This document shows, piece by piece, positions 34,679 to 47,201 of a stretch of DNA of 64,000 bases. A program made the translations under genes and the position numbers. Location: contig JASWJB010000009.1 of NCBI GenBank assembly GCA_032433595.1, forward strand, positions 1 to 64,000. The letters run 5' to 3'. Position 1 is the first letter of the stretch. Each line of letters begins with the position of its first letter. The notes under the pieces were generated by a model. That model saw nothing but the letters and a program-made list of their open reading frames with translations, was not told the DNA's origin and searched no databases. The stretch is from Conoideocrella luteorostrata (lineage: Eukaryota > Ascomycota > Sordariomycetes > Hypocreales > Clavicipitaceae).

Positions 34679-36544
34679 ATTCCAATTGCCGCTCGTTTCT
34701 TCCGATAAGAGCCCTCTAGGTTATTTTGCTGAGGCGCGGTTACATGAGGTCGTTGTGAGAAGCCTTTTGGCCCGTACATGAGAGTTCAATTGTGAAGATC
34801 TCCAGATTCTGAATGAATCCAGGACCCGCCTCGGGAATGACTATGACTTAGTATTATTTGAGCCCTTGAAGCCGTAGTGGAACTTGGCGGACTTATTAGA
34901 GCGGCGGTACGTACGGCGGCTCCTGCATCGCATCTCAAGATCCGACTATCAATCTGCAAGATCTTTCCAGCAGATATAGTTCTAGAGTTATTGATACGGA
35001 TACCCTCGCCAGAACTTACGGAGACGAGGAACCGATCTACCGGACACAAAATCAACCGTCCTCTTTTCAACCTCGACCTTTGTGCCGAAATTCGATTGAT
35101 AAGATCCTTAAGAACAGCTGGAGGTAGAGTGTCAGTATTGTCCGCTGTGAAATACTGCCAGGGTACATCACACATGGATGTATTCCTCTTATACCTAGTG
35201 TCACCTGCAGCTGTGAAGTTTGTGTGGGTTGGTGGTCGAAGTTAACTCCTGGCCAATGCCATCATCCGCACCAGTAGCACCTCGGCAGAATTACACCAGG
35301 ATGTGACTGAGACGAACTTCCCAGGAAGTTCAGCTTCCCGAAATATATGCTTTATAGGCCGAGTGTGGCGAAACACAATGCACTGCGCTGAAAATGCGCT
35401 ACGCCTAATGGCTAAAGAAGCCAGAGAGGTCAGGCTTCTAGATTAGACGGCGAGCTTTGAATCCCATCATGTTGTTCCGCGATCGCGGCGAGTGGTAGCT
35501 CGTGCTGTGTCCTTTTACAAGAGTTTTCTTCTAGCCAAGTCCAAGAGTCGTCGCGCTTGATAGACTTAAAACTAACGAAACAATTATAAAAAAAGAATGC
35601 ATGTACTTACGAGTGGCAGTTTACGGCTTTAAAAGTCGCATGCGTGCAGATGGACTTCTCATGAAGCTCATCCATCGGTCCTGGCGATAATCGTGCAACC
35701 ATAACAGATAGTAAATCGACTGCGCGTGCGTATCGTGTCCAGATCTTGGCCATATTGCCAGGTTGTGCCAGTACTCAAGCTGACAAATTATTTCAATGGA
35801 ATGCCATGTTGTTCACCACAACGGTGCTCTGCTCAATAGTCAGGGATTGCGAGGACGATTGCTGCACTTCAGTGTCCAAGTTCATCCCGCGAGGCTCGGA
35901 AAATAACGGGAAGTCAGACGCGCTGTGCTGAGTCTTGGACGTTACGGTTGACTCGAGTTGGGAAGGCAACGTTTAACAGATCCGTTTTAGTGCACCGTTT
36001 TTCAGGTGGAATAGTATAAAGTGGAACGGCGTCAGCGAAACGGAGCCAAGCATAAAATTATGAATGATCAAGTAAGCAATCCTGCTCAGGCTAGAATCCG
36101 TCCGGTCGCCAAAAATGGAATATGACGCCACAGTTGCTCAGGGTAAAAGCGGCGCTGCTCAGGCACTAGTTGGTTCAAAACCCGTGGCCAACAAATTCAC
36201 ATTCCTGGTTTACATGGAATAGGCTCGTAAGGACCACTATTACTATGCACTTAAATTGGCCATGCACTAAATTACTGTGCGTAGCTACATTTACTGTTAT
36301 TAGCCTAACCGCTCCACACGTTCTTTAGAGGAGCAAGTGGCGCGTCCCACTCTCGAGGCTCAAAACCTACATCACTTGAGCCGGCCGTTAAATGAACCAT
36401 AAATTTACTTTGCGGAATAATTCGCCAAGATGTCCGACTTCTGGGACTATGTCCGATGATGCTCAGAGGCAGATGTCTTCTCCAGCATAGCAGTGCCAGT
36501 CTGATTAATCAGTTTCTTCCGAAATATTCCCGGACAAAAACATC
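34679..36544. other. 1.9-kb intergenic region
   Basis: No family is recognised. A 129-codon minus-strand frame (35175-34786, MCDVPWQYFTADNTD at its start) has coding-like composition in its first 90 codons but no recognisable domain and no clear gene model. The rest has frequent stops. A GGTTCAAAACC at 36173 resembles a tRNA B box, but no cloverleaf could be drawn around it. Confidence 0.35.
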
Positions 36545-37477
36545 ATGACTCACCAATTCCCCAAACAAACGGTTGCTGTGGATTTGAAAGCCGTCGAATC
36601 TGCAAATCTTTTCATAATGGAGCCCCATCATTCAACAAGAATACCAGTAGGGAAGTTCCCTCCCCCCATCATTGTCCCACCACTCCAGTCGCCTCACCAG
36701 CACACCATCATTTTCCTCCATGGTCGAGGAAGCAACGCCAGCAAGTTCCACGGTCCCCTACTCAACACCAGTACCGGTGAACACACATTTCAAGAAGCCT
36801 TTCCTCATGCAAGATTTGTTTTCCCAACGGCCCCGATGTCCAGGGCGACCAAGTACGCCCGCATGCTGATACACCAGTGGTTCGATGGCTCCGGGGACTG
36901 GGAATCGGACGCTCGTGGCGGCATGGCGCCGAGCATTGAGTATATTCAGACCCTTGTGCAAAATGAGATTGAAATGGTAGGCGGCGATTCCCAACGTGTC
37001 GTGCTCGCTGGGCTTAGTCAGGGGTGCGCAACAACTTTGATGAGTATGTTGCTGTGGGAGAGACAGCCTTTGGGCGCGGTGGTTGGCTTGTGCGGATATA
37101 TGCCTATTTGTTCGCATTTGCAGAGTATTGTTGATGAAGACGGAAGAAGGGGTGGAGACGACGATATTTTTGAACGTGATGAGGGGCTTGCGTTGAAAAC
37201 ACCGTTGCAGAGGGTTGTTGATGAGCTGCGGGAGGAAGCTGAACTGGCTCCTGTTGCAAACCCTTCCGATCTTAGGCGTTTGTCCACGCCGGTATTCCTG
37301 GGGCATGGAAGGTTGGATCCGCAAGTTGATGTTCAACAGGCTGTTCATGCCTCGGAACTGTTGGACAGGTTGGGCGTGTCTGTTGAGTCGCACATCTACG
37401 AGGGACTGGGACACTGGTACTCGGGTGAGATGCTGCGCCACGTGGAGCAATTTCTTAAAAAGCATTTGGATTCTTAA
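36545..37477 (+). CDS. Acyl-protein thioesterase / phospholipase-carboxylesterase family hydrolase
   Basis: A single 310-aa exon; an internal ATG at 36617 (MEPHHSTRIP) is an equally good start and would give 286 aa. The alpha/beta-hydrolase landmarks are IIFLHGRGSNASKF, the nucleophile elbow GLSQG (Ser158), FLGHGRLDPQVD (Asp258) and YEGLGHWYS (His290), the triad of the APT1/LYPLA family. It is longer than yeast or human APT1 (about 230 aa) because of N-terminal residues and an acidic insert near 195-245. Likely role: removal of acyl groups from lysophospholipids or palmitoylated proteins. It is convergent with the dehydratase gene that follows. Confidence 0.85.
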   Translation: MTHQFPKQTVAVDLKAVESANLFIMEPHHSTRIPVGKFPPPIIVPPLQSPHQHTIIFLHGRGSNASKFHGPLLNTSTGEHTFQEAFPHARFVFPTAPMSRATKYARMLIHQWFDGSGDWESDARGGMAPSIEYIQTLVQNEIEMVGGDSQRVVLAGLSQGCATTLMSMLLWERQPLGAVVGLCGYMPICSHLQSIVDEDGRRGGDDDIFERDEGLALKTPLQRVVDELREEAELAPVANPSDLRRLSTPVFLGHGRLDPQVDVQQAVHASELLDRLGVSVESHIYEGLGHWYSGEMLRHVEQFLKKHLDS

Positions 37478-37591
37478 CCATGAAGCAATTTTGACTGCGT
37501 TCGATACTGAAGACAGCCGGTCGATCCACCTGTGCCTCATGAACCGGGCGGGCAGCTTCATTTCATTAAACTACCGACAAGGCCAACCTAC

Positions 37592-39035
37592 CTAAATCTT
37601 TTCCCCTGTCAAAATCGGCTTCGCTTCGCCGCTCGTCCACCAGCTCACCCCTTTCTCACCAGGATACGTAAACTTATCCATACTATCCTTCTTCATCTCC
37701 ACACTATATCCCGGATCCATAGGCGTCTGATAGTAACCATCCTTGATGACAGACGGATGCAGAAAATGCTCGTGCAAATGATCGACATACTCCAGCACGG
37801 ACAACTTCTCGCTCACAACCACGTAGTCAATGGTACTGAGGTGCTGCGTATACTCGGGCAAACCAACACCGCCAGAGTGAGGCACAATAGGAATGTTGTA
37901 CTTCTTCGCCATGAGTAGCACGGCCATGACTTCGTTGACACCGCCCAGTCGGCAGGCATCGATTTGGCAGACGTCAATGGCCCCATTCATGAGCATTTGT
38001 TTGAAGATGACACGGTTCTGGACCATTTCGCCCGTAGCAACGCCAATGCCGTACGGCTTGAGAGCCTCCCGCACGGCCTTGTGGCCGAAAATATCGTCTG
38101 GGGACGTGGGCTCCTCGATGAACCAGGGTTTGAACTCGGCGAGTTGCTTCATGTATTCGATTGCATCGGGCACAGACCAGATCTGGTTGGCGTCCACCAT
38201 AAGAACGTTGCCCTTGTCGTAGCCAAGAACGTTACGAGCAATAGTAAGTCGACGTCTATCATCCTCGATGTTACCGCCAACCTTGAGCTTGAAGTACTTG
38301 TATCCTTGCGCAAGCGTCTCCCTCAGCAGCGTCTTCATCTTGTCTTGTCCATAGCCCAGCCAACCCGCACTGGTAGTGTAAGCAGGCACGGCTTTGCTAT
38401 TGAGCGCCTCTTCCATTCGTTTAGCCTTGCCCGGTTCGGCCTTTTTGAGTATGGCAAGAGCTTCTTCTGGGGTGACGGCATCGGTGATGTAGCGGAAGTC
38501 GATGCACTGAACGTACTGCTCGGGAGTCATGTCGGCGACGATTTTCCACACGGGCTTGCCGAGGACTTTGCCCCAGAGGTCCCAGACCGCATTGACGACG
38601 GCACCAAGAGCAAGATGGATGACGCCTTTTTCGGGACCAATCCATCTGAGCTGGCTGTCGGACACGAGATAACGCCACGTCTTACCCCAGTTGGCAACGA
38701 GGGATGAGAGCGTCTTGCCTTGGAGACGCTCGGCAACTTGCTGGATGGCAGCGCAGACGATGTCGTTGCCTCGTCCGATAGTGAAGGTCTGTTTGGGTTG
38801 GCCACGATGTCAGCTATGCTGCTACTGGTACATGTTGATGGAATGCTAGGTCGGTCGGTTGAGCAGCTTCGCTTACCATGCCATGGCCAGTGAATTGCGA
38901 ATCGGTCTGGAGGATGCAGTACGCGGAGGAGTAGTCGCCCGCAGCGTTCATGGCATCAGAGCCAGTTTTATCCAGCGAAGTAGGAAACCGGACATCACGG
39001 CTTTGAAAGCCGGTTATTACGATTTCTTGTGACAT
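37592..39035 (-). CDS. lgd1: L-galactonate dehydratase (enolase superfamily)
   Basis: Exons 39035-38877 and 38788-37592 give 451 aa, matching the usual length of fungal LGD1. The intron (GTAAGC...AAACAG) splits HGM from TFTIGRG. Enolase-superfamily features are FKLKVGG (KxK), LMVDANQIW, WFIEEPTSPDD, GVATGEM and IVPHSGGVGLPEYTQ. The enzyme converts L-galactonate to 2-keto-3-deoxy-L-galactonate in the fungal D-galacturonate (pectin) pathway. The close relative L-fuconate dehydratase is the main alternative, but the fungal start (ITGFQSRDVRFPTSLDKTG) fits LGD1. The other pathway genes are not in this window. Confidence 0.92.
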
Positions 39036-42000
39036 GACCGACGTGTATGGAGAGGATGTAGTTGGGCAGTGGAGATGTAATGGTAGCCGCGGGGTCTCGC
39101 TAGTTATTTATTGGTCCTTTATTCATGAGTGTGCAATTTAGCTGCCGAATGCCAAACGCAGAAGAACTGAACTCATGGGGAAATGAGGCAAATCGGCTGC
39201 AGCCAGTATGAAGTTAATACGCGACGGGAAGATTGTCACTCACTCACTCTTCAATAACCTGATGAAATGTCACCTCTCAAACCACCCCGCCAATTGAGAA
39301 CCCCACGGAGGGGCAGCCGGGACAAGAGTTGAGAGAGTTTGGCCTGCTGTGGAGTCCGACAACGGCCCATTGCTTTGTCGTGATTGATGGATAAAAAGGT
39401 GGTGGAGTACATATACCGACCTGTATAATGTGTGTTTTTACATGTCTACTGACTGTATTATCCGGGCACTGGCTAAATTGATATGATGATATGGTAATGT
39501 GATATGCTGCCAGTCGGAATGTCCTGCCGAGCGGGAATTGTACTCCGTACGGAGTACTCCGTAGAGTATTCGCCAATTGGTGCTGACTCGGCGGAACGGT
39601 ATAACAACAGCCGAGGGGGCCAAGTACATTGAGGAGTTTGTGTTTTGCAACAAAACCGTAATTTTACAGTGAAACAACTTGTCTGCTGAGAAATATAGTT
39701 GCAACGGGCACTCGCAGCGCTTCCTGCAGTTTCCACGATCTTACAGGTACGGAGTGTATCGAGATCCACGGAGTACGGTGCAGTTACTCTGTTCTCCGTA
39801 TATAGAGAGAACTGGGCTTATTTACATTCGAGCCCCACAGCATATTTCCGTCGGGTCATTTTCCACTGTACTAGTTAATAGCTGCCAAAGGGAGCAAGAG
39901 AGAGAGCAGTTGCAATAAACGGGAAGCATAGCAATAACGGAGCCTGAAGCACTGCTAGAATTATTTGGAGAGAAGAGGCAGTGTGAAGAGAAGGCGGCGA
40001 GCCAATGAAACGTGCCAAGTCCATGCTGGGAGCAGCATTCAAGCTGCTTCCAAATGAAGTCAAGACAGCCCGCCGCTGTCAACCGCAGGACACGAACTCG
40101 ACCGGCTGGATCTTTGCATTGGGTTGGGGGTTCAATTGTGTGGCAGCCAAGATTGCTTCGACATACGTTGTGCCAGACCCGGGGCCACCAGACAACTCAA
40201 AAGGTAAACTGCCGAGTATGTTTATGTTTTCATCGGTCTGTGTTAATGGTGTGTTGATGATCCAGTTATGTTTCTCGAAACCTTACGCGGCCATCCCTAC
40301 TCGGACGTGGCTAACAAAACGCCAAGTCCCGGCAGCATGCGACGCCGAGATGTGGCGCAGCACTCCATTCCGCTGGAGCGAAGCAATATATGAGAAACGG
40401 AAGATACGAAGCACACAATGCCAGTTCTGTGTTCAGAATGATCCTGAATGTCGATAATTGCATTAGTGGCGGGCTCGGGTGGTTGTTCGTATTCCCGGAG
40501 CAGAAAGCCGGAGTCAAGATGTACCGCTAGCCGTATTTTTATCATACAAAAACTAAGAGCAATCTGTCACAGACGAGGAGATTTCGCATCTGTCGTGCTT
40601 TGAATCAAATGTCCGTTCGTAGGAGACTTTTTTTTTTTTTTTCCTCTTATAGCGTTGATTCTAAAGTTGGTACTACGCTTACTGTACTAGTATGTGTGTG
40701 TTGAATCGGGGTAGTTGATGATGTCGTCAGCTCTAGTTCCTCCGTAGACCCTCCTAGCTAGCTAAGTATGGAGCGTTCATGCGACATTGGATATGATGCT
40801 TATGTTTTTGCTTCCAGTACCAACATAGATTTAATTTATTTTTACGAAGAATGGATGCGGAATAAGCAACAGCCCCATCCTGGTAATCCGCAGAACTGCT
40901 TGCAATGGGCTTTGATGCTACTATCCATGCCACCCCATGACCTTACATCAGCAAACTGATTGGCTCAGGTCGCCACAGTCAGCGAGTCAGCACGAGGAGG
41001 TCCAAGAATAGAACACGGAGGCGGCCACAACCGCCCACGCACTGGTCCATTCATTTCATTCCCGTTCATACGATAGCTTCTGTTCGTCAATTTAAGTTAT
41101 CGTTCTCGTTTTTCATCGCGCCACATTCACAAATTTCATCGTGCAGTCGATGGATTTCCTCTGCAATGAGCAGCAGGCGCTGGGATGTTGTCCATCGTGG
41201 AGCGAGGGCTGTCGGAACCCATAAACCTGAATTGCGCGTCCACATTGCGTCACGACTGCGATGAATTTACGTAGACGAAGTCAATCAGGGAAGCGACCTA
41301 ACCTGCTAAACAGGCACCCTGCCCGCTGATGGGCCGCCTCAGCCCGGCATTCGCACCGCCAACTCTGTGCGCTGGCTGATTAGTTACCACGCACCGCCAT
41401 CAGCAGCAGCGCCGCCATGACGGCTCGCCTCAATCACAATTCGCCAGGGTTTTGCTTGTTCCATGATCCGAGAGGCGGTGCATGACGCTAAGCCCCATCT
41501 TACGCCAACCCGCTGCCCACTGCGCAGCCATCGCCAGTCACTCCATGGCCTGGTCCCCTGTTTTAACCTTGTCCTTGGCCACTGCGCAGACCGTGACGTG
41601 AATAGCTACTCATACCGGGCCACTAGTGTCAAGCCCGGTGCGTGGGATGGAGTGCGATGTGCCAATTCAGCGCCGTAGTGGAGTGGAATCATCCCAGGGC
41701 TGTGAGGGATCGTCTGGTTCAAAGCCGTCGATCAAGCTCGCTCGCATATTTTCTTTTTGTTGTTGCGTACTTTCCGAGCTTATATCCAAACCGGAGGCCC
41801 TTCAAATCCTGCCTCTGGACGTTGTCTGCCCTGTTTTTGTCATGCAACTGACGTCCTATACTGGCAATCTACCACATCATCTTGGATGAGACTACTAGTA
41901 TAGGTTCGACCTGTACGCAGTAGGGCATTCGCCATTTCCTCTCTTCCCTCCCTTTCTTTTCTTTTCTTTTTTCTTCTCTTTCCTAGTCTTTACTACCTCG

Positions 42001-42036
42001 CATTGTATTGTATGAAGAAGGAAACCAGAAGCCAAA
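39036..42036. other. 3-kb intergenic region with palindrome cluster
   Basis: This region separates two divergent genes. A perfect TACTCCGTACGGAGTA at 39541-39556 is overlapped by a further TACTCCGTAG, and variants follow near 39748, 39769 and 39795. A T-run lies at about 40629-40642. Open frames (for example 40005-40457) look random. A CT-rich tract at about 41935-41990 is the probable 5' leader of the gene at 42037. Confidence 0.45.
39541..39563. repeat. Double TACTCCGTAC palindrome
   Basis: TACTCCGTACGGAGTA (39541-39556) runs into a second TACTCCGTAG starting at 39554, making an overlapping repeat. Confidence 0.8.
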
Positions 42037-43383
42037 ATGTCTGTCCAGATACCCGTCAGTCCGATATCAAGCGCCGACTCCGTGTCGTCGCCAATCTCTA
42101 CAACAAGCAGGGGCTCTCGCCGCTCACTCATCATCATGGCTAATAACTTGAAACCCACCCGGCAAAAACTCCAAAAGTATTTCTCAAAATCAAGACATTC
42201 CGCCCCAGAAAGCGATTTCAAGGACTGGGACGCCGACGATCTGAGCTCTGTTATCAAGATGGCCAGTATGCAGATGGGCAGTCTGGGCAACCCCGAGGTG
42301 CCCATTTCACCAGTCGTTCAGGACACCAGATATAAACCGGCACTTGTACGAATGGACACCGAGCAACGGAGGCAGCTTGAACCAGAGCCGACGCCTAAAA
42401 CTGAATCCTTCGATTTCGAGTCCCTCCTAACACCTCCCAGGATAGCGGCGCCTCGTCCTCCACAACGCTCTCCTCCTCCAATGCCTATTCCAGTACGGCT
42501 TCCTCCACCTCCCCCCATTGCCGAACTTCCAGCAGACGTCATGTCTATGGAGACGGATCCTTCCGGCCCTCGTGTAAGACGGGGGCCTTCGCAAATCAAG
42601 CCGCGACCCGTTTCTGCGATCCGCCGACGAGCAAAGACGCCGGTGCACAAGATTGGACAGCTGGAGATGGCCGCTGCGAAACAGAGACAAGAGGCCGCTA
42701 TAAACAGACAAGCAACCGTACGCACCATTGCTCGCCAATACCGTGCATTGATATACGAGGACGATGTTCCAGCAGTTCCTCGTATTCCTTCCATTCATCG
42801 TAAACCTCTACCTGCTACAGCCGCACCCCACTTACACGAGTTTGACAACAATTACGGCCCCATCCCGAGACAGTCCTTAAATGAGCCTCGCGGTGCCGGG
42901 CTCCTCGAGTCCCCTCGACCTAGATACGAGCTTGCGCCGTCCTCGCCCGTCATGTCAGATACCGCTACTTTGGTGTCATTCCGCGACGAAACGACATACC
43001 TGAAGCCCCTGATGTTTCCGTCGCCACCTACACCGCCTGCCTCGGAAGACGATTGCTATGAGAATGATACTTTTGTCCAATCACCTGATACAGATACCCT
43101 GCGCTTTCAAATCGGGTTTGAGCTCCTGACACGAGAGTTATCTAGTGCTTTTGCGGATCACTCGGCCAGGACTAGCAGAGATGCATCAGGATTGCAGATC
43201 TGGGTAATGATTGAGGCATACGAGAGATTGAGAAATCAGGTGTCTGCAATGGCGTCACAGGATCCGGAGTTGAAGCATGCGGCGGCTATGTTCGATTCGT
43301 GGTTGACGGCTCTGAGGGCCATCCGCAGGTCAATGGCGGATGAGGCGGCGGATAGTGAGAGCGAGTATGGGGATGATGAGTAA
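42037..43383 (+). CDS. Conserved disordered protein of unknown function
   Basis: A single exon of 448 aa with a CT-rich leader upstream. The protein is mostly disordered, with Ser and Pro-rich segments (RPPQRSPPPMPIPVRLPPPPP near 145-165), an SR-rich start and a K/R-rich middle. The C-terminal 110 residues (from RFQIGFELLTRELSSAFAD to the acidic end SESEYGDDE) look helical and folded. No catalytic motif is seen. The orderly codon use and lack of stops support a real gene. I do not recognise a family with certainty. Confidence 0.7.
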   Translation: MSVQIPVSPISSADSVSSPISTTSRGSRRSLIIMANNLKPTRQKLQKYFSKSRHSAPESDFKDWDADDLSSVIKMASMQMGSLGNPEVPISPVVQDTRYKPALVRMDTEQRRQLEPEPTPKTESFDFESLLTPPRIAAPRPPQRSPPPMPIPVRLPPPPPIAELPADVMSMETDPSGPRVRRGPSQIKPRPVSAIRRRAKTPVHKIGQLEMAAAKQRQEAAINRQATVRTIARQYRALIYEDDVPAVPRIPSIHRKPLPATAAPHLHEFDNNYGPIPRQSLNEPRGAGLLESPRPRYELAPSSPVMSDTATLVSFRDETTYLKPLMFPSPPTPPASEDDCYENDTFVQSPDTDTLRFQIGFELLTRELSSAFADHSARTSRDASGLQIWVMIEAYERLRNQVSAMASQDPELKHAAAMFDSWLTALRAIRRSMADEAADSESEYGDDE

Positions 43384-44080
43384 GGTGAGAGACGGTGAAT
43401 TGGGGATTGAGGGATTGAAGGATTGATATAATGATACGCGACCAGCTGTTTCCTTTGTGGCTTACAAGCCAAGCGCTGCTTTAAATGGAGTTGTAATGTT
43501 TGCGATACCACCTTGACGATGCGAAATAGTTTGCAGACTACTTGAGTAGACATGAGGACAGGATTGTCGAATTTTATTTCCTTACATCTGTATGATATAT
43601 ACATCTTTTTTTTTCCGTAGCATTTTCTTCATTTAACAAGAACTCGTGGTGTATCGGATTCTACGAATTACATAGTAAGCTGTTGTTAATACCGTTGTGT
43701 GCACGCGTAAAGCGCATCATGCCGACAACCCTAGTCTCCTCAAGGTGACATACAGCAGGAATCAATTAAACAACATGCTGTACAAGAATACGCCTAAAGG
43801 AGAGCTACATGAGGACCGAAATACAGCAGGATCAACTTGGACGACGCTCTTCATCGTCGGCGGGAAGAGGTGCAGCCGCGAAAGCTTAGGGTAGCTCTTT
43901 AGCTGTAAGTGGGTGGTGGTGGTGGTTCGGAGCACCGTTCGTCGTGGAGCCATGCGTCATTGTCAAAATTCACGAACTGTGTGAACTTGGCTTGCACCAA
44001 CCCCGGCGACGGAATCTCAGCGACGCCTACCCTACCACAGTTTCACCTCCCCTCTGAACGAAAGTCGAAGGGCAGTTATC
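43384..44080. other. Intergenic region
   Basis: This holds the 3' flank of the disordered-protein gene (T-run near 43604) and the promoter of the RAD10 gene. A GGTGGTGGTGGTGG run lies at about 43912. No gene is seen. Confidence 0.45.
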
Positions 44081-45398
44081 ATGGACGATGACTACGGCGC
44101 CGACGAGGCCCTTCTTGCGGCCATGGCTGCCACAGACCCGAGACAGCCTACACGACGGACCGTTCAGCAACCTACGCCTCAAAGAATCCAGCAGCCAACG
44201 CCGCAACGTCTGGATAAGGCGCCGCCAGCCAATTCGAGCAGCGGCAGCAATATTGTGCAGCCGACGCCGCAGGCCCTGCCACAGAAACAATCGGGAGGAT
44301 CAACGATAATGGTCTCCCCCCGTCAGCGCGGAAACCCAGTTCTCGCCTCCATACGATCAATGCCGTGGGAATACAGCGATATCCCGGCGGATTATGTTTT
44401 GGGGTTGACGACATGCGCCCTTTTTCTGAGGTTTGCAATACCCCCCCATAGACAAGCCATGTGTAACTCGCGACGAAGCGATCTGTCTGACAAAACCGTG
44501 ACCTCCATCTAGTCTGAAATACCATCGCCTGCACCCCGAATACATTTACACTCGAATACGGAATCTTCAAGGCAAATACAACCTACGAATCCTGTTGACC
44601 ATGGTTGACATACCCAATCATGAGGATTCGCTACGAGAATTGTCCAAGACGTCTCTTGTAAACAATGTCACCATCATACTGTGCTGGTCCGCTGCCGAAG
44701 CCGGCCGCTATCTCGAGTTGTACAAATCCTACGAGAATGCAAACTTTGCAGCCATCCGCGGGCAGCAGTCGTCGAACTACGCAGACAAGCTGGTTGACTT
44801 TGTGACGGTTCCCCGAAGCCTTAATAAGTCGGATGCTGTGGCCTTGGTTGCCAACTTTGGCAGTCTGCAAAACGCCATCAACGCGGAACAAGAGCAGCTG
44901 GGCATGATTGGTGGATGGGGAGGCATTAAGGTCAAGAGATGGTCCGCAGCTATCGAGGAACCCTTTCGGGCAAAAAAAGCGGCCAAGCGGGGTTTGCAGG
45001 CATCTAAACCCGGATCTCATTCCCAGCAAGGTGACACAGGTTCACGGATCTCGCGGCTGGAACAGGCTGTGCCGCTTTCAAGAGTGCCACTCCGAGATAT
45101 GCCAGTTGGGAGCCGTGCTGGCTCTGGTGCTTCTTCCGCCAGAGGCACGCCTGCCGCAACCGCAGCAGGTACGCCAAAGCAATTCCAGTTCTTGGACGAA
45201 GATGACGAAGATGACGATGATGATGATGATGCGGATGATGCTCTTCTTGCTGCTGCGATTAAAGAGTCGAAGACGACCTCTCAAGGAGGCAGTAGCCATG
45301 CTGACCTGGGCCGGGCACCCGAGGAAAACAGGACAGCGGGGGATGGGCTGAGCGATGGCATTGCAGCAGCTCTAGCTAGGTTGCGCGAGAATGGCTGA
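44081..45398 (+). CDS. rad10: DNA excision repair protein RAD10 / ERCC1 (swi10)
   Basis: Exons 44081-44430 and 44513-45398 (intron GTTTGC...CATCTAG) give 411 aa. The central domain is NPVLASIRSMPWEYSDI, then [22 protein letters not shown], then LRILLTMVDIPNHEDSLREL, and DFVTVPRSLNKSDAVALV leads into the helix-hairpin-helix region. Rad10/ERCC1 is the non-catalytic partner of the XPF/Rad1 nuclease, which cuts 5' of lesions in nucleotide excision repair and removes 3' flaps in recombination; S. pombe Swi10 is the same protein. The C-terminus is extended by a polyD stretch and DADDALLAAAIKESKTT, which fits a ubiquitin-interacting motif. The N-terminus has a similar DEALLAAMAATD. Confidence 0.92.
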
Positions 45399-47201
45399 CT
45401 GGCCAAACAAAAGAAAGCATCTCGGGAAGATAACAAATGCACCAAAAAACCTGCTAAGGCTACTGCACAACGCCATAAAAGGCAAATGCGCCGTAAAACT
45501 GCCGAATGCGCCGCTGGCATGGCCATCTCTTGTGGTACCGACCGAGATCCAGCGCCACGATCCTCGTCGTTCGCACTCACCATTAATTTGCTTCCCCGCG
45601 TGTACTATATCACTACCCCCGCATGGTAAACAATGATCAGGGCGGCAACAGGGGTAAGCACACCACAAAACCTCCACCAGATTGCGGAGTAACCGACGAG
45701 CCACCACGCCAAGCCAACGGATTGACAACCGCAACAGCTAGGCACGACGTAGGGTATACTTGGTGTTGTACTGTATTTTTGTTCTAAATCGTGGTTTACT
45801 GAAGCCTCTACGCGGGCCTCAAGTTGCTGGTTGGACAGGACCGGCGTGCAATTTTTTTTATGGTCTTGGCATGTTCTTCAGGCAATGGGGCATTTATCGA
45901 GAGCAACCCGAGTAATGGTAACTAACTCGTTGTTCCGACTGGTGTGTGGATGTGAGTTGATGCGGGGATCGGCCGTGCATGTCCCGATAGTGTTCCCATG
46001 CTGATGGTGAGCAGTAGCACGGGACGTGACATTGCAAAGTAACACACCATGAAGACTATCCAAGCACGAGGAGGCCATCACGCTACGCTCCGCTCCGAGA
46101 GGCATCTCCAAGACTTGGGCGGTCAACGTTCGCCATATACACACCACCACCGTAACCACCCCCGTCTGCCCGGCCGAAATATCGCAAAGCGGGGGAGGCT
46201 TGGCACGTAAATTTCTAGAACTTGACATTTGTTTTCAACATAATTTCCGCCTTGCTCTTGCGCTTGACTTGCGGTGTTTGAGCTGGTATCTAGCGACGGC
46301 TGGGTTGCATTGTAGATTCTTGGGCCTCCGTACGGAGCGGCTATTTGGCTATCTGCTACTCCGTACTCCGTAGTTATTATGCTACTTAGTTAGTCTGTAC
46401 TGTGCTGTACTAGCTGTATTGTACTGTATGCAATGGAGTTACCATGCACCGTCCACTTGACCTTGAGTGATGGCATCAGATGACGGATAAATTTGTGAAC
46501 GAACGAACCTTGCAAGGTCGTCGTCTAGTCCTCCCTTCTCCCCCTCCCCCCCGCACAACATACATAATGCATCTTGACAATTGCATAAGAAGCGCTGCCA
46601 ACAGGAACTAACTTCTCGCCCGAGACCATGATGCAAGCTAAGGTAGCATCAATCACAAGACCGTGCCCTGGTCTAACGTCTAGCTTGTCAGATTCTGCAA
46701 ATTTAACGGCCAACATGACGCCGGAGTAGTAAACACATTCACGCCAAGGCAAGCCGATGACCAGTCCGAAATGTCACCTGCCTAGAAGAGAGCTCGAAGC
46801 TGCGATACTGCGCTGCCTGTACATTTCACGCCCACGCCCACGGCCAATCCAATCAATCTTTATGGACAAATCTGGTCCGGGATTGGCACGAGATGCGAAT
46901 ATCCGTATCCAAGACATGAGGGGGGCAGCGCGCGTCCATCAATGGCCCCATCATTCCCTTGTCGCGATGTGAGCGACGCCCCCCTTGTCTTGGATCGGCA
47001 GTGTACAGGAACCATGCGACATGGCATGGAATGAACATATAGGGCTCGGGGTCGCGCCGTTTCTCGCTCTCATTTGATTTATTTTATGTTTTATTTTGTA
47101 ACTACTCTTGATAGTAGCATACTCTCTCCCATTTTCCCTGGTTGGTCCGGGGTGATTTCCAATTGGAGTCGTAGTTTGTTGTGATCGAGAGAGCCGGCAC
47201 C
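45399..47201. other. 1.8-kb intergenic region
   Basis: No firm gene. CTCCGTACGGAG occurs at 46327-46338 and a double TACTCCGTACTCCGTAG at 46358-46374. A 75-codon minus frame at 46752-46525 looks weakly coding-like but has no recognisable family. Repeated TGTACTG words occur at about 46396-46430. Confidence 0.4.

Noticed and set aside
34786..35175. 129-codon minus-strand frame starting MCDVPWQYF
   Set aside because: The first 90 codons look plausible, but the rest is irregular and no gene model or family could be supported.
36165..36200. tRNA-like B box GGTTCAAAACC
   Set aside because: No matching A box, anticodon arm or acceptor stem could be drawn.
40005..40457. 150-codon plus-strand open frame
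   Set aside because: No domain, no splice context and uneven composition, in a region of scattered repeats.
46525..46752. 75-codon minus-strand frame with coding-like composition
   Set aside because: No recognisable family, no plausible flanking exons, and it ends in a C/G-run translated as low complexity.
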